Assembly: GCF_900111375.1 (NCBI RefSeq)
Contig: NZ_FOHB01000010.1
Span: forward strand, 62,001 to 126,000
Length of the DNA: 64,000 bases
Direction: 5' to 3'
Source: Pedococcus cremeus
GTDB taxonomy: Bacteria > Actinomycetota > Actinomycetes > Actinomycetales > Dermatophilaceae
The notes under the pieces were generated by a model that saw only the letters and a list, made by a program, of their open reading frames with translations, had not been told where the DNA came from and did not search any database. Each line of letters opens with the position of its first letter. Position 1 is the first letter of the stretch. Made by a program: the position numbers and the translations under genes. Of the stretch, positions 56,952-64,000 are shown piece by piece.

Positions 56952-57326
56952 TCACGCGACCCAGGGTGGCACCACCGGGGGCAGGCCGTCCGACCGGCTG
57001 ACGGTGCTGCCGCCCGGTCCGGTGACGACGGCGGTGAAGCCGTCCGGACCGGCGGTCAGCCGCCGCATGACGCCCGCCGGCAGCACCGCGGTGTCGCCGG
57101 GCCCCAAGGTGGTGGTGGTGCCGGCCATGGTGAGCTCGGCGGCGCCGCGGGTCACCGCCCAGATGAGCTCGCCGTCGAAGGCGTGCTCCGGGCCGCCCGC
57201 CCCGGGGTGCATCTCCACGAGCCACAGGCTCGCCCTGCTGCCGCCCAGGGTGGGTGAGGCCAGCGTGGTCATCACCCCGTTGGGGGTCTCGGTGACCCGG
57301 TGCTGCGTGTCGGTGATGGTGGTCAT
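56952..57326 (-). CDS. Cupin-domain protein
   Basis: A 124-residue single cupin from ATG 57326. LWLVEMHPGAGGPEHAFDGELIWAVTRGAAELTMAG is cupin motif 1, with a reduced His/Glu set (one His, one Glu), and LGPGDTAVLPAGVMRRLTAG is motif 2, where the usual His is Arg. Metal binding is therefore doubtful. It is divergent from the MarR gene across 74 bases that hold a perfect double operator. Regulation by that MarR is almost certain. Confidence 0.83.
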   Translation of the reverse strand: MTTITDTQHRVTETPNGVMTTLASPTLGGSRASLWLVEMHPGAGGPEHAFDGELIWAVTRGAAELTMAGTTTTLGPGDTAVLPAGVMRRLTAGPDGFTAVVTGPGGSTVSRSDGLPPVVPPWVA

Positions 57327-57340
57327 GGCGATCTCTCCCT

Positions 57341-57382
57341 ATAGTCAATGTGGTTGACGAAAACAGTCAACCACATTGACGA
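57341..57382. promoter_or_regulatory. Perfect double MarR operator and divergent promoters
   Basis: GTCAATGTGGTTGAC (57344-57358) and GTCAACCACATTGAC (57366-57380) are perfect inverted copies separated by GAAAACA. Each copy is itself a GTCAA-N5-TTGAC palindrome, giving four half-sites. On the minus strand TTGACT (57370-57365) and GACTAT (57346-57341) are 18 bases apart and look like the cupin promoter. On the plus strand TTGACG (57354-57359) suits the -35 of marR. A bound MarR dimer pair would cover both promoters. Confidence 0.85.
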
Positions 57383-57400
57383 ACTGGGGGGGAAGAGGGC

Positions 57401-57889
57401 ATGAGCGACGAGACGGCCCCGCCTCGCGCCGAGCCGACCCTGGCCGCCTGGGAGCTTCCCCTGGTGCTGCTCGGAGCCCTCCGCGCCCACCTCGACGAGA
57501 GCCACCGCAGGCTCGCCGAGCGCGGTCACCCCGACACCCGGCCGGTGCACGGCTTCACGCTGCAGGCCGTGGGGGCAGGGGCCACCGCCACCGAGGTGGC
57601 GGGCCGGCTGGGGGTGTCGAAGCAGGCCGCGGCCAAGACGCTCGGGCTGCTCGAGCAGCAGGGCTACGTCGAGAGGGCCGTCGACGCGACGGACGCCCGC
57701 CGGAAGGTGGTGCGCCCCACCGAGCGGGGACGGGACTTCCTGCGGCAGTCGGTGGCGGTCTTCGAGGAGATCCGCGCCGAGTGGGCCGACCGGGTGGGAG
57801 CGGAGCGGCTCGAGGCGCTGCACCGCGACCTGTGGGTCCTCGGTGCTGACTCGGCCCGTCGCCTCGACCTGCAGTCGTGGCTCGGCTGA
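57401..57889 (+). CDS. MarR-family transcriptional regulator
   Basis: A 162-residue winged-helix regulator from ATG 57401, after GGGGGGAAGAGGG. FTLQAVGAGATATEVAGRLGVSKQAAAKTLGLLEQQGYVERAVDATDARRKVVRPTERGRDFLR has the HTH and wing with the DxRxK arm. Dimer helices flank it. The ligand is unknown. The perfect operator 20 bases upstream implies repression of itself and of the divergent cupin gene. Its stop is 3 bases from the convergent YjbR gene. Confidence 0.92.
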   Translation: MSDETAPPRAEPTLAAWELPLVLLGALRAHLDESHRRLAERGHPDTRPVHGFTLQAVGAGATATEVAGRLGVSKQAAAKTLGLLEQQGYVERAVDATDARRKVVRPTERGRDFLRQSVAVFEEIRAEWADRVGAERLEALHRDLWVLGADSARRLDLQSWLG

Positions 57890-57892
57890 GCC

Positions 57893-58309
57893 CTAGGTCG
57901 GTTCCCCGGGACCGGCCAGGAACTCCTGGGCCAGGCGCTTGGGCGCCCGGGCCAGCCAGGCGTCGGTGACGACCTCCTCCAGCTCGCGGCGGCTGACCTG
58001 CCCGAGGTCGCGCTCGCGCAGCAGCACCCCCTTGTAGCCGTTCCAGTGGGGAGTCGTGAAGAACGGCCCGTCGCCCTGGACCAGCGCGTCCTTGTCGCCG
58101 AGGTCGGCCACCCAGAAGACGAGCACGTCCTCCATCCGCTCGCCGGTCTCGGGGTCGACCGCGTCCTTGCGCGGGCTCCTCGAGAGGACGAAGGCCTTGC
58201 CTGCCACCTCGTAGGAGTGGCGCCCGTCGGGCGAGGTGCTCCGCTCGACGCCGGGCAGCCGCATCGCCACGGCGTCGAGGTCGGCCAGGCGGGCGCGCGC
58301 CTCATTCAT
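57893..58309 (-). CDS. MmcQ/YjbR-family protein
   Basis: A 138-residue protein from ATG 58309 (GTG 58324 would add five residues). LADLDAVAMRLPGVERSTSPDGRHSYEVAGKAFVLSR is the family start, and LREVD-type SRRELEEVVTDAWLARAPKRLAQEFL is the end helix. The YjbR fold resembles a double-stranded DNA-binding type, but function is unknown. It is a single gene converging on marR. Confidence 0.87.
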   Translation of the reverse strand: MNEARARLADLDAVAMRLPGVERSTSPDGRHSYEVAGKAFVLSRSPRKDAVDPETGERMEDVLVFWVADLGDKDALVQGDGPFFTTPHWNGYKGVLLRERDLGQVSRRELEEVVTDAWLARAPKRLAQEFLAGPGEPT

Positions 58310-58459
58310 CCGTCCGCGGGTCACCCGCCCACGGTACGACCGGGGACGCGCTCCCGGTACGACCCGGAGGATGCGTCAGGCCTACGTCATCGGCTGTACC
58401 CGTCGGGTCCGCGGCGGTCCTAGCCTGACGAGGAAGCCCTTCGACGGCAGGGAGGCATC

Positions 58460-60175
58460 ATGCCGCGTCCCCTCCTGCTCGCCGTGGATGCCGACCCCGA
58501 GTCGCTCTCACGGATCGAGGCCCACCTTCAGCGCCGCTTCGGCGCCGACTTCCGCGTGCGCGGGGAGCAGACCGGTGCCGCGGCGCTGGCCCAGCTCGAG
58601 GCGGCGCGCGACCGGGGCGACCCGGTGGCCACGGTGCTCGCCGAGCAGTGGCTGCCGGACCTGCCCGGCGCCGAGCTGCTCGGCCGCGTGCGCACCATGC
58701 ACCCCGACGCCAGACGGGCCCTGCTCGTGCCCTGGGGCGCCTGGTCGGACCGGCCGACGGCCGAGGCGATCCTGCGCGCCATGGCGATGGGCGACATCAA
58801 CTACTACGTGCTCAAGCCGTGGTCCGAGCTGGACGAGCTGTTCAACCGCACCGTGGGCGAGTTCGTGCACGAGTGGTCGCGCACCGTCGTCAGCGCGCTG
58901 CGGGAGGTCATCGTCGTCGCGGAGCGGCGCGCAGCCCGCGCCCACGGCATACGGAACCTGCTGACCCGCAACGGCATCCCGCACGCCTTCCTCGAGCGCG
59001 GGACAGCGGCCGCGAACACGGCGCTGGGCAAGATCGGCATGCTGCACCCCGACACCCCCAGCGGGCCCATCGTGGTGTGGATGCCCGCGCTCGGCGGCAA
59101 GGTGCTGCTCGACCCCAGTGACGCCGAGATCTGCGAGGCGTGGGGCATCCGCACCGAGCTGCCCGACGAGGAGCGCGACTTCGACGTGCTCGTCGTGGGC
59201 GCGGGCCCTGCCGGCCTGGCCGCCTCGGTCTACGCGTCGTCGGAGGGGCTGCGCATCCTCACGGTCGAGCGCGAGTCGCTCGGGGGGCAGGCCGGGTCGA
59301 GCTCGCTGATCCGCAACTACCTCGGCTTCTCGCGCGGCCTGAGCGGGGCCGAGCTGGCGCAGCGCGGCTACCAGCAGGCGTGGGTCTTCGGCGCCCACTT
59401 CCTGCTCACCCGCGAGGTGACCCGCGTCAACCCGTACGACGGCCGGTTCCTCGCGCACATCTCCGACGTCGGCGAGGTCACCGCGAAGACGGTCGTGCTC
59501 GCGACGGGCGTCTCCTACCGGCGGCTCGGCATCCCCGAGATCGAGCGGCTCACCGGGGCCGGCGTCTACTACGGCGCCAGCGTGTCGGAGGCGCAGGCGC
59601 TCGGCGGGCTGCAGGTGGCCGTGCTCGGCGGCGGCAACTCGGCGGCGCAGGCCGTGCTCCACCTGGCCCGGTATGCCGCGGGCGTGCGCCTCATCGTGTG
59701 GTCGAAGTCCCTGGGCGAGGGCATGTCGCAGTACCTCGTCGACGAGATCGAGTCGAACCCGGGCATCATCGTCGAGCTCGACTCCGAGGTCGTCGGCGGC
59801 GGAGGCGAGGCGTGGCTGCAGGAGCTCGTGCTCCGGCGCCGCTCGACCGGCGACCAGAAGACCGTTGCAGCCGACGCGCTGTTCATCATGATCGGCGCGG
59901 AGCCCCACACGTCCTGGCTGCCGCCGGAGGTGGTCCGCGACGAGCGCGGGTTCGTCCTGGCCGGGTCGGATGTCGTCGCCAGCGGTGACTGGCCGCTGGA
60001 GCGGGCGCCGTTCCCGTACGAGACGTCGCTGCCGGGGTTCTTCGCGGTCGGGGACGTGCGCTCCTCGTCGGTGAAGCGGGTCGCGTCGGCGGTGGGTGAG
60101 GGGTCGGTCGTCGTCTCGCAGCTGCACCAGTACCTCGCTGTCCAGCGCGCGAAGGCGCCTGCCGGCGGACCCTGA
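58460..60175 (+). CDS. Receiver domain fused to a FAD/NAD(P) oxidoreductase (TrxB-like)
   Basis: A 571-residue fusion. Residues 1-125 are a response-regulator receiver: acid pair Asp10/Asp12 and the Lys in YYVLKPWS are kept, but the phosphoacceptor position in VATVLAEQWLPDLPG is Glu62 rather than Asp. Residues 150-235 form a thioredoxin-like insert (NLLTRNGIPHAFLERG). Residues 240-571 are a two-dinucleotide flavoprotein, VVGAGPAGLAASVYAS near 245 and VAVLGGGNSAAQAVLHLARY near 388. The CxxC of real thioredoxin reductases is missing (GVYYGASVSEAQ). It overlaps the cyclase gene by one base (TGATG), suggesting a redox signalling pair. Confidence 0.9.
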   Translation: MPRPLLLAVDADPESLSRIEAHLQRRFGADFRVRGEQTGAAALAQLEAARDRGDPVATVLAEQWLPDLPGAELLGRVRTMHPDARRALLVPWGAWSDRPTAEAILRAMAMGDINYYVLKPWSELDELFNRTVGEFVHEWSRTVVSALREVIVVAERRAARAHGIRNLLTRNGIPHAFLERGTAAANTALGKIGMLHPDTPSGPIVVWMPALGGKVLLDPSDAEICEAWGIRTELPDEERDFDVLVVGAGPAGLAASVYASSEGLRILTVERESLGGQAGSSSLIRNYLGFSRGLSGAELAQRGYQQAWVFGAHFLLTREVTRVNPYDGRFLAHISDVGEVTAKTVVLATGVSYRRLGIPEIERLTGAGVYYGASVSEAQALGGLQVAVLGGGNSAAQAVLHLARYAAGVRLIVWSKSLGEGMSQYLVDEIESNPGIIVELDSEVVGGGGEAWLQELVLRRRSTGDQKTVAADALFIMIGAEPHTSWLPPEVVRDERGFVLAGSDVVASGDWPLERAPFPYETSLPGFFAVGDVRSSSVKRVASAVGEGSVVVSQLHQYLAVQRAKAPAGGP

Positions 60176-61650
60176 TGGCCTCGGGGGCCTCGGGGGCCTC
60201 GGGGGACGCGGCGGCCTCGGGGGACGCGGCGGCCGCGCCGGCTGGGGGAGAGCACGGCCCCCCGCGGGCCGGGGCCGTGGTCGGCTCGGTCGTGGCGCTG
60301 CTGCTGCCGCTGGCCGGGCTGACGCTGGTGCTGGGGCTGCCCCACCTCGACCTGATGTGGCAGCACCAGCCGGCGCACTTCTGGCTGGTGCTGGGCGCGG
60401 CGGTGCTCAGCGCGGTCGTGGCCTACGGCACCGGCACGGCGGCCCAGCGGCGCGGCGACGCCCGGGTGCTCTTCGTGTCGCTGGCCTTCCTGTCGTCGGC
60501 CGGTTTCCTCGGCCTGCACGCGCTCGCGACGCCCAAGGTGCTGCTCGACACCCCCAACGCCGGCTTCACGATCGCCACACCGGTGGGCATCGCGATCGGG
60601 TCGGCGTTCGCCCTCGTCTCGACCGGCCGGTTCGAGGGCGAGGCCGGGGTGCGGGCCATGCGACGGGGCCGTCTGCTGCGGAGGGCGCTGCTGGCGCTGA
60701 TGGCGCTGTGGGCGGTCTGGTCGCTGGCCGGGCTGCCGCCGATGAACGGGCACACCGCGCCCGAGCAGGCGTCCGGGCCGATGGTCGTCATGGCGATGGC
60801 CGCCATCGGCCTCTACCTGTGGAGCGCCTGGCGCTACCTGCGGCTCTGGCAGCACCGTGGCGGGCTCATGCCGGTGGCGGTGGCGGGCGCCTTCGTCCTC
60901 CTTGCCGAGGCGATGGTCGTGCTCGTGTTCTCGCGGGCCTGGCACCTCAGCTGGTGGGAGTGGCACCTGCTGATGCTCGCGGCCTTCGGGTTGGTGGCCT
61001 GGGGCGCCCAGCAGCAGTGGCACGAGGAGCGGTTCGCCGACCTCTACCTCGACCAGACCGTCTCCGGCAGCCGCGAGATGAGCGTCCTCTTCGCCGACCT
61101 CCAGGGGTTCACGAGCTGGTCGGAGGCGCACTCGCCGCAGGAGGTCACCGCGATGCTGAACACCTACTTCGAGGTGGCCATCCCCCCGGTGGTGCGCGCC
61201 CATGGCGGCGACATCGACCGGCTCATCGGCGACGCGATCATGGCCACCTTCAACCGCCGCGGCGACCAGCCCGACCACGCGCACCGCGCCGCGGCGGCCG
61301 CGCTCGACCTCCAGCGCACCACGGCCCGGGTCGCGCAGGAGCACCCCGACTGGCCGCGGTTCCGGGTCGGCGTCAACACCGGTGAGGTGTCGCTCAGCCT
61401 CCTCGGAGCCGGCGGCGGGCGCACGCACACCGTCATCGGAGACACCGTCAACGTCGCCTCCCGGCTCGAGGCCAGGGCCCCCGTCGGCGGCGTCGCCATC
61501 GGACCCGAGACGCTCGCCCACCTGCCCGACGCGGTGACCGAGCCACTAGGGCCGCTCGAGCTCAAGGGCAGGACCGAGCCCGTCGACGCCCACGTCCTGC
61601 TGGCCCTCGAGGGTCAGCCCCCTTCTCCGGCAGCAACCTCTGCCAGCTGA
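60175..61650 (+). CDS. Membrane-bound class III adenylate/guanylate cyclase
   Basis: A 491-residue protein. An Ala/Ser/Gly-rich start (encoded by GCCTCGGGG repeats) precedes about seven membrane segments in residues 35-285 of MASE type. A class III cyclase domain follows. FADLQGFTSWSE has the first metal Asp (308) and DRLIGDAIMATFNRRG the second (353); the position before IGD is Arg-Leu where adenylyl cyclases have Lys-Thr. THTVIGDTVNVASRLEARAP carries the specificity Asp/Thr and the Asn/Arg pair. cAMP is more likely than cGMP but not certain. Coupled to the flavoprotein receiver gene. Confidence 0.9.
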   Translation: MASGASGASGDAAASGDAAAAPAGGEHGPPRAGAVVGSVVALLLPLAGLTLVLGLPHLDLMWQHQPAHFWLVLGAAVLSAVVAYGTGTAAQRRGDARVLFVSLAFLSSAGFLGLHALATPKVLLDTPNAGFTIATPVGIAIGSAFALVSTGRFEGEAGVRAMRRGRLLRRALLALMALWAVWSLAGLPPMNGHTAPEQASGPMVVMAMAAIGLYLWSAWRYLRLWQHRGGLMPVAVAGAFVLLAEAMVVLVFSRAWHLSWWEWHLLMLAAFGLVAWGAQQQWHEERFADLYLDQTVSGSREMSVLFADLQGFTSWSEAHSPQEVTAMLNTYFEVAIPPVVRAHGGDIDRLIGDAIMATFNRRGDQPDHAHRAAAAALDLQRTTARVAQEHPDWPRFRVGVNTGEVSLSLLGAGGGRTHTVIGDTVNVASRLEARAPVGGVAIGPETLAHLPDAVTEPLGPLELKGRTEPVDAHVLLALEGQPPSPAATSAS

Positions 61651-61662
61651 GGTTGCTGCCGG
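61627..61662 (+). terminator. Hairpin overlapping the cyclase stop codon
   Basis: CCGGCAGCAACCTC (61627-61640) and GAGGTTGCTGCCGG (61649-61662) are perfect inverted copies with an 8-base loop. The left arm codes for the last residues of the cyclase, and the stop codon (61648-61650) lies at the start of the right arm. No T-run follows. It probably protects or ends the operon mRNA. Confidence 0.65.
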
Positions 61663-61713
61663 TGACCCCGATGCGCTCGCGGTCCGTCGGGTGGGCGCGG
61701 CAGGATGGTGCGC

Positions 61714-62304
61714 ATGAGCGGCGCGGAGAAGCAGCAGCTGCACGGGTACCTCATGAACACCCGTGAGGCGGTGATGTGGAAGGTCGAAGGGCTGTCGGAG
61801 TACGACATCCGCAGACCGCTCACGCCGACGGGCACGAACCTGCTGGGCCTCGTCAAGCACCTGGCGACCGCTGAGGCGTGGTACTTCGGCCAGGTCTTCG
61901 GCCGCCCCTTCGAACCACACCTCCCGTGGTGGGACGACGACCAGCCCGAGAACGCCGACCTCTGGGCCACGGCCGCGGAGAGCCGCGAGTACATCCTGGA
62001 CACCTACCGCGCCGCGAGCGCGCACGCCGACGAGACGATCCGTGAGCTCGACCTGGACGCCTCGGGCCACGCGCACTGGTGGCCGCAACCGGACGTGACC
62101 CTGCACTCCGTGATGATCCACGTACTCGCCGAGACCGCCCGCCATGCCGGACACGCCGACATCCTCCGGGAGCAGCTCGACGGCTCAGCCGGGATGCGTG
62201 CCGACAGCTCGAGCCTGCCCGCCCATGACGAGCAGTGGTGGTCCGACTACCGGGCGCAGGTCGAAGCCGCCGCGCGGGCCGCGGAGGAGCGTCAGTCGAG
62301 GTAG
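61714..62304 (+). CDS. DinB/DUF664 family protein
   Basis: A 196-residue four-helix protein; ATG 61714 has CAGGA upstream, and ATG 61705 is also in frame. NLLGLVKHLATAEAWYFGQVFGRPF holds the first metal His, and VTLHSVMIHVLAETARHAGHADILREQLDG the other two (HVLAE...HAGH), the complete three-His pattern of DUF664. Related actinobacterial enzymes use mycothiol. Its 3' end overlaps purB by 13 bases on the opposite strand. Confidence 0.88.
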   Translation: MSGAEKQQLHGYLMNTREAVMWKVEGLSEYDIRRPLTPTGTNLLGLVKHLATAEAWYFGQVFGRPFEPHLPWWDDDQPENADLWATAAESREYILDTYRAASAHADETIRELDLDASGHAHWWPQPDVTLHSVMIHVLAETARHAGHADILREQLDGSAGMRADSSSLPAHDEQWWSDYRAQVEAAARAAEERQSR

Positions 62305-63701
62305 TCGACGAGCTCGGGGGCGGCGCCGATGTAGGTGGCCGGCGTCATCGCCGACAGGCGCGCGGCCACGTCGTCGGGCAGGCCGAGGCCCGCGATGAAC
62401 GCGCGCAGGTCGTCGCCGGTGATGCGGCGGCCGCGGGTCAGCTCCTTGAGCCGCTCGTAGGGCTCGTCCATCCCGGGCACGCCGCGGGCGCCGAGGGCGC
62501 GCATGGCCGACTGCACCGGCTCGCCGAGCACCTCCCAGTTGGCGTCGAGGTCGGCCGCCATCGCCGCGGGCACGGCGTCGAGGCCGGCGAGGCCGCGGCT
62601 GACGTTGTCGAGGGCGAGCAGAGAGTGGCCGAACGCCGTGCCGATGTTGCGCTGCATCGAGCTGTCGGTGAGGTCGCGCTGCAGCCGCGAGGTGACCAGC
62701 GTGGAGCCGAGCACGTCGAACAGGGCGTTGGAGACCTCGAGGTTGGCCTCGGCGTTCTCGAACCGGATGGGGTTCACCTTGTGCGGCATCGTCGACGACC
62801 CGACCGTGCCCTGGCCGCGCACCTGCGCGAAGTAGCCCATCGAGATGTAGGTCCACACGTCGGTGCAGAGGTTGTGCAGCACCCGGTTGAAGCGCGCGAC
62901 GTCGGCGTACAGCTCGGCCTGCCAGTCGTGGCTCTCGATCTGGGTGGTGAGCGGGTTCCAGGTCAGCCCGAGGCCCTCGACGAAGCTCTGGCTGATCGAC
63001 GGCCAGTCGGCCTCGGGCACGGCGGCGAGGTGCGCGCCGTAGGTGCCGGTCGCGCCGTTGAGCTTGCCCAGGTACTCCGCGGACTCGATGCGCCGCAGCT
63101 GGCGCTGGAGCCGGTGCGCGAGCACGGCCAGCTCCTTGCCCATGGTGGTCGGGGTCGCCGGCTGGCCGTGGGTGTGGGCGAGCAGCGGCACGTCACGCAG
63201 GTCGGAGGCCATGGTGGCCACCGCCTCGACCAGCGCCTGTGCCTTGGGCAGCCAGACCTGCTCGACCGCGCCCTTGACCATCAGGGCGTAGGAGAGGTTG
63301 TTGACGTCCTCGGACGTGCAACAGAAGTGGATCAGCTCGGCGAGGCCCTTGTCCTCCGCCGCCGGGGCGATCTCGGACAGCCGGCGCTTGAGGAAGTACT
63401 CCACCGCCTTCACGTCGTGCTGGGTGACCCGCTCGATGTCGCCCATCTCGGCGACCTGGTCGGGCCCGAAGTCGTCGACGACCTTGCGCAGCGCCTTCTG
63501 CTCGTCGTCGGTGAGGGCGCGCACGCCCGGCACCACGTGGTTCGACGTGAGGTGGATCAGCCACTCGACCTCGACGTGCACCCGCTCGCGGTTGAGCGCC
63601 GGCTCGGAGAGGTGGTCGACCAGCGGGGCGACGGCGCTGCGGTAGCGGCCGTCGAGGGCGCCGAGGGCGAAGGGGGGTGTCGCGTCAGCAAGCGAGGCCA
63701 T
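62292..63701 (-). CDS. purB: Adenylosuccinate lyase PurB
   Basis: A 469-residue fumarase-superfamily enzyme from ATG 63701. It is the longer gammaproteobacterial/actinobacterial form: FALGALDGRYRSAVAPLVDHLSE, then FCCTSEDVNNLSYALMVKGA, LLAHTHGQPATPTTMGKELA (catalytic His) and the signature VGSSTMPHKVNPIRFENAEAN (flexible loop with catalytic Ser). It acts twice in purine synthesis, splitting fumarate from SAICAR and from adenylosuccinate. It is convergent with the DinB gene. Confidence 0.95.
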   Translation of the reverse strand: MASLADATPPFALGALDGRYRSAVAPLVDHLSEPALNRERVHVEVEWLIHLTSNHVVPGVRALTDDEQKALRKVVDDFGPDQVAEMGDIERVTQHDVKAVEYFLKRRLSEIAPAAEDKGLAELIHFCCTSEDVNNLSYALMVKGAVEQVWLPKAQALVEAVATMASDLRDVPLLAHTHGQPATPTTMGKELAVLAHRLQRQLRRIESAEYLGKLNGATGTYGAHLAAVPEADWPSISQSFVEGLGLTWNPLTTQIESHDWQAELYADVARFNRVLHNLCTDVWTYISMGYFAQVRGQGTVGSSTMPHKVNPIRFENAEANLEVSNALFDVLGSTLVTSRLQRDLTDSSMQRNIGTAFGHSLLALDNVSRGLAGLDAVPAAMAADLDANWEVLGEPVQSAMRALGARGVPGMDEPYERLKELTRGRRITGDDLRAFIAGLGLPDDVAARLSAMTPATYIGAAPELVDYLD

Positions 63702-63798
63702 GGCCCTCATCCTCCCAGACGGCGTGGGGTGCCCGGTCCGCCGTCCGCCGTCCGCCCCCGCACTACGCTGCGCCTCCGTCGCCGGGGGCACCCAGCGC

Positions 63799-64000
63799 AT
63801 GGGCGAGTGCCTCGAGGCGGCGGGCTACGAGATCGACCGCGAGGGCATCGAGCGCCGAGTGGAGCGGGCGCCCGACATCAACAGCACGATCGACGGCCAG
63901 CCCACCGCGGTCTACCGGGTCCGGATCGACGGCGACGAGGACCTGCACTTCGCGGTCGTGTCGCGAAGCGGCTTCGTCCTCACCGGCTCGGATGCCGACA
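63799..64000 (+). CDS. Unknown protein, 5' part only
   Basis: The window ends inside this frame, which begins at ATG 63799 and has no stop: MGECLEAAGYEIDREGIERR, then RVERAPDINSTIDGQPTAVYRVRIDGDEDLHFAVVSRSGFVLTG. Charged alpha/beta composition and high GC at third positions fit a real soluble protein. The same frame is open upstream without a better start. A partner of purB is not implied. Family not recognised. Confidence 0.5.
   Translation, partial: MGECLEAAGYEIDREGIERRVERAPDINSTIDGQPTAVYRVRIDGDEDLHFAVVSRSGFVLTGSDAD

Noticed and set aside
1-64000. tRNA, rRNA, insertion sequences or prophage
   Set aside because: No cloverleaf-like sequence with CCA end, no rRNA motif, no transposase or integrase motif was seen; absence is by eye and a tRNAscan/Infernal search could still find something.

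Overview
The window is a gene-dense, very GC-rich stretch of an actinobacterial chromosome. It carries about 63 protein genes, no rRNA or tRNA that I could recognise, no CRISPR array, no transposase and no phage gene. High GC at third codon positions, many GTG starts, an AfsR/SARP-type giant regulator, a GAF-ANTAR protein, a [2Fe-2S] SoxR, several DinB/DUF664 proteins, DUF5926, DUF4446 and an IdeR/DtxR-like iron box all point to Actinomycetota. A member of the Micrococcales (Intrasporangiaceae-like) is my best guess, but that is inference. Core genes present are dapA, pheA, serS, purB, fpg and a TrmH-family methylase, so this is ordinary chromosome.

Layout. 1-7.4 kb: 5'-terminal part of malQ (minus strand), a NYN nuclease-like protein, a LON-domain protein, an NAD(P)-binding epimerase-like protein, a conserved protein, a YiiX-like papain-fold protein and a BBE-type FAD oxidase. 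7.4-18 kb: a 1136-aa SARP/ATPase regulator facing an MMPL exporter-hemerythrin operon, a class C serine hydrolase with SoxR, a DinB protein, and an overlapping fructosamine-kinase/PfkB-kinase pair. 18-25 kb: GAF-ANTAR regulator, a terminator-like leader, a DsbA/FrnE-like protein, APP1 phosphatase, Fpg, DUF2199, rhodanese and a Tat-exported M20 peptidase. 25-34 kb: AAA ATPase-dapA-DUF808, AsnC regulator divergent from tryptophanase, ECF sigma-ogt operon, GDPD and a HATPase. 34-41 kb: a lipid-linked glycosylation cluster (GT2, two GT-C enzymes, a large membrane protein) with a TMEM165-type cation transporter. 41-52 kb: DUF4446, pheA, iron-regulated efeU plus a cupredoxin-only efeO-like lipoprotein, diacylglycerol kinase with two PAP2 phosphatases, GNAT, cation/proton antiporter, DinB, membrane protein and LysE. 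51-64 kb: serS, HAD phosphatase, LURP-one, DUF2332, TrmH, VOC protein, cupin/MarR divergent pair with a perfect double operator, YjbR, a response-regulator/flavin-oxidoreductase fusion coupled to a membrane adenylyl/guanylyl cyclase, DinB, purB and the start of an unknown gene.

Functional links. The most coherent units are the redox-receiver/cyclase operon (58.5-61.7 kb), the iron uptake operon under an IdeR-like box (43.0-44.4 kb), the polyprenyl-sugar GT cluster (35.2-40.9 kb), the lipid phosphate operon (44.5-47.0 kb) and the AsnC-tryptophanase pair (28.6-30.6 kb). A heptamer, GTATGCC/GGCATAC, recurs at least 38 times in both orientations, in and between genes, well above what base composition suggests. 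A terminator-like RNA hairpin sits between the ANTAR gene and the ribosome site of the next gene, with no room for a promoter, which makes it a good candidate for conditional termination.
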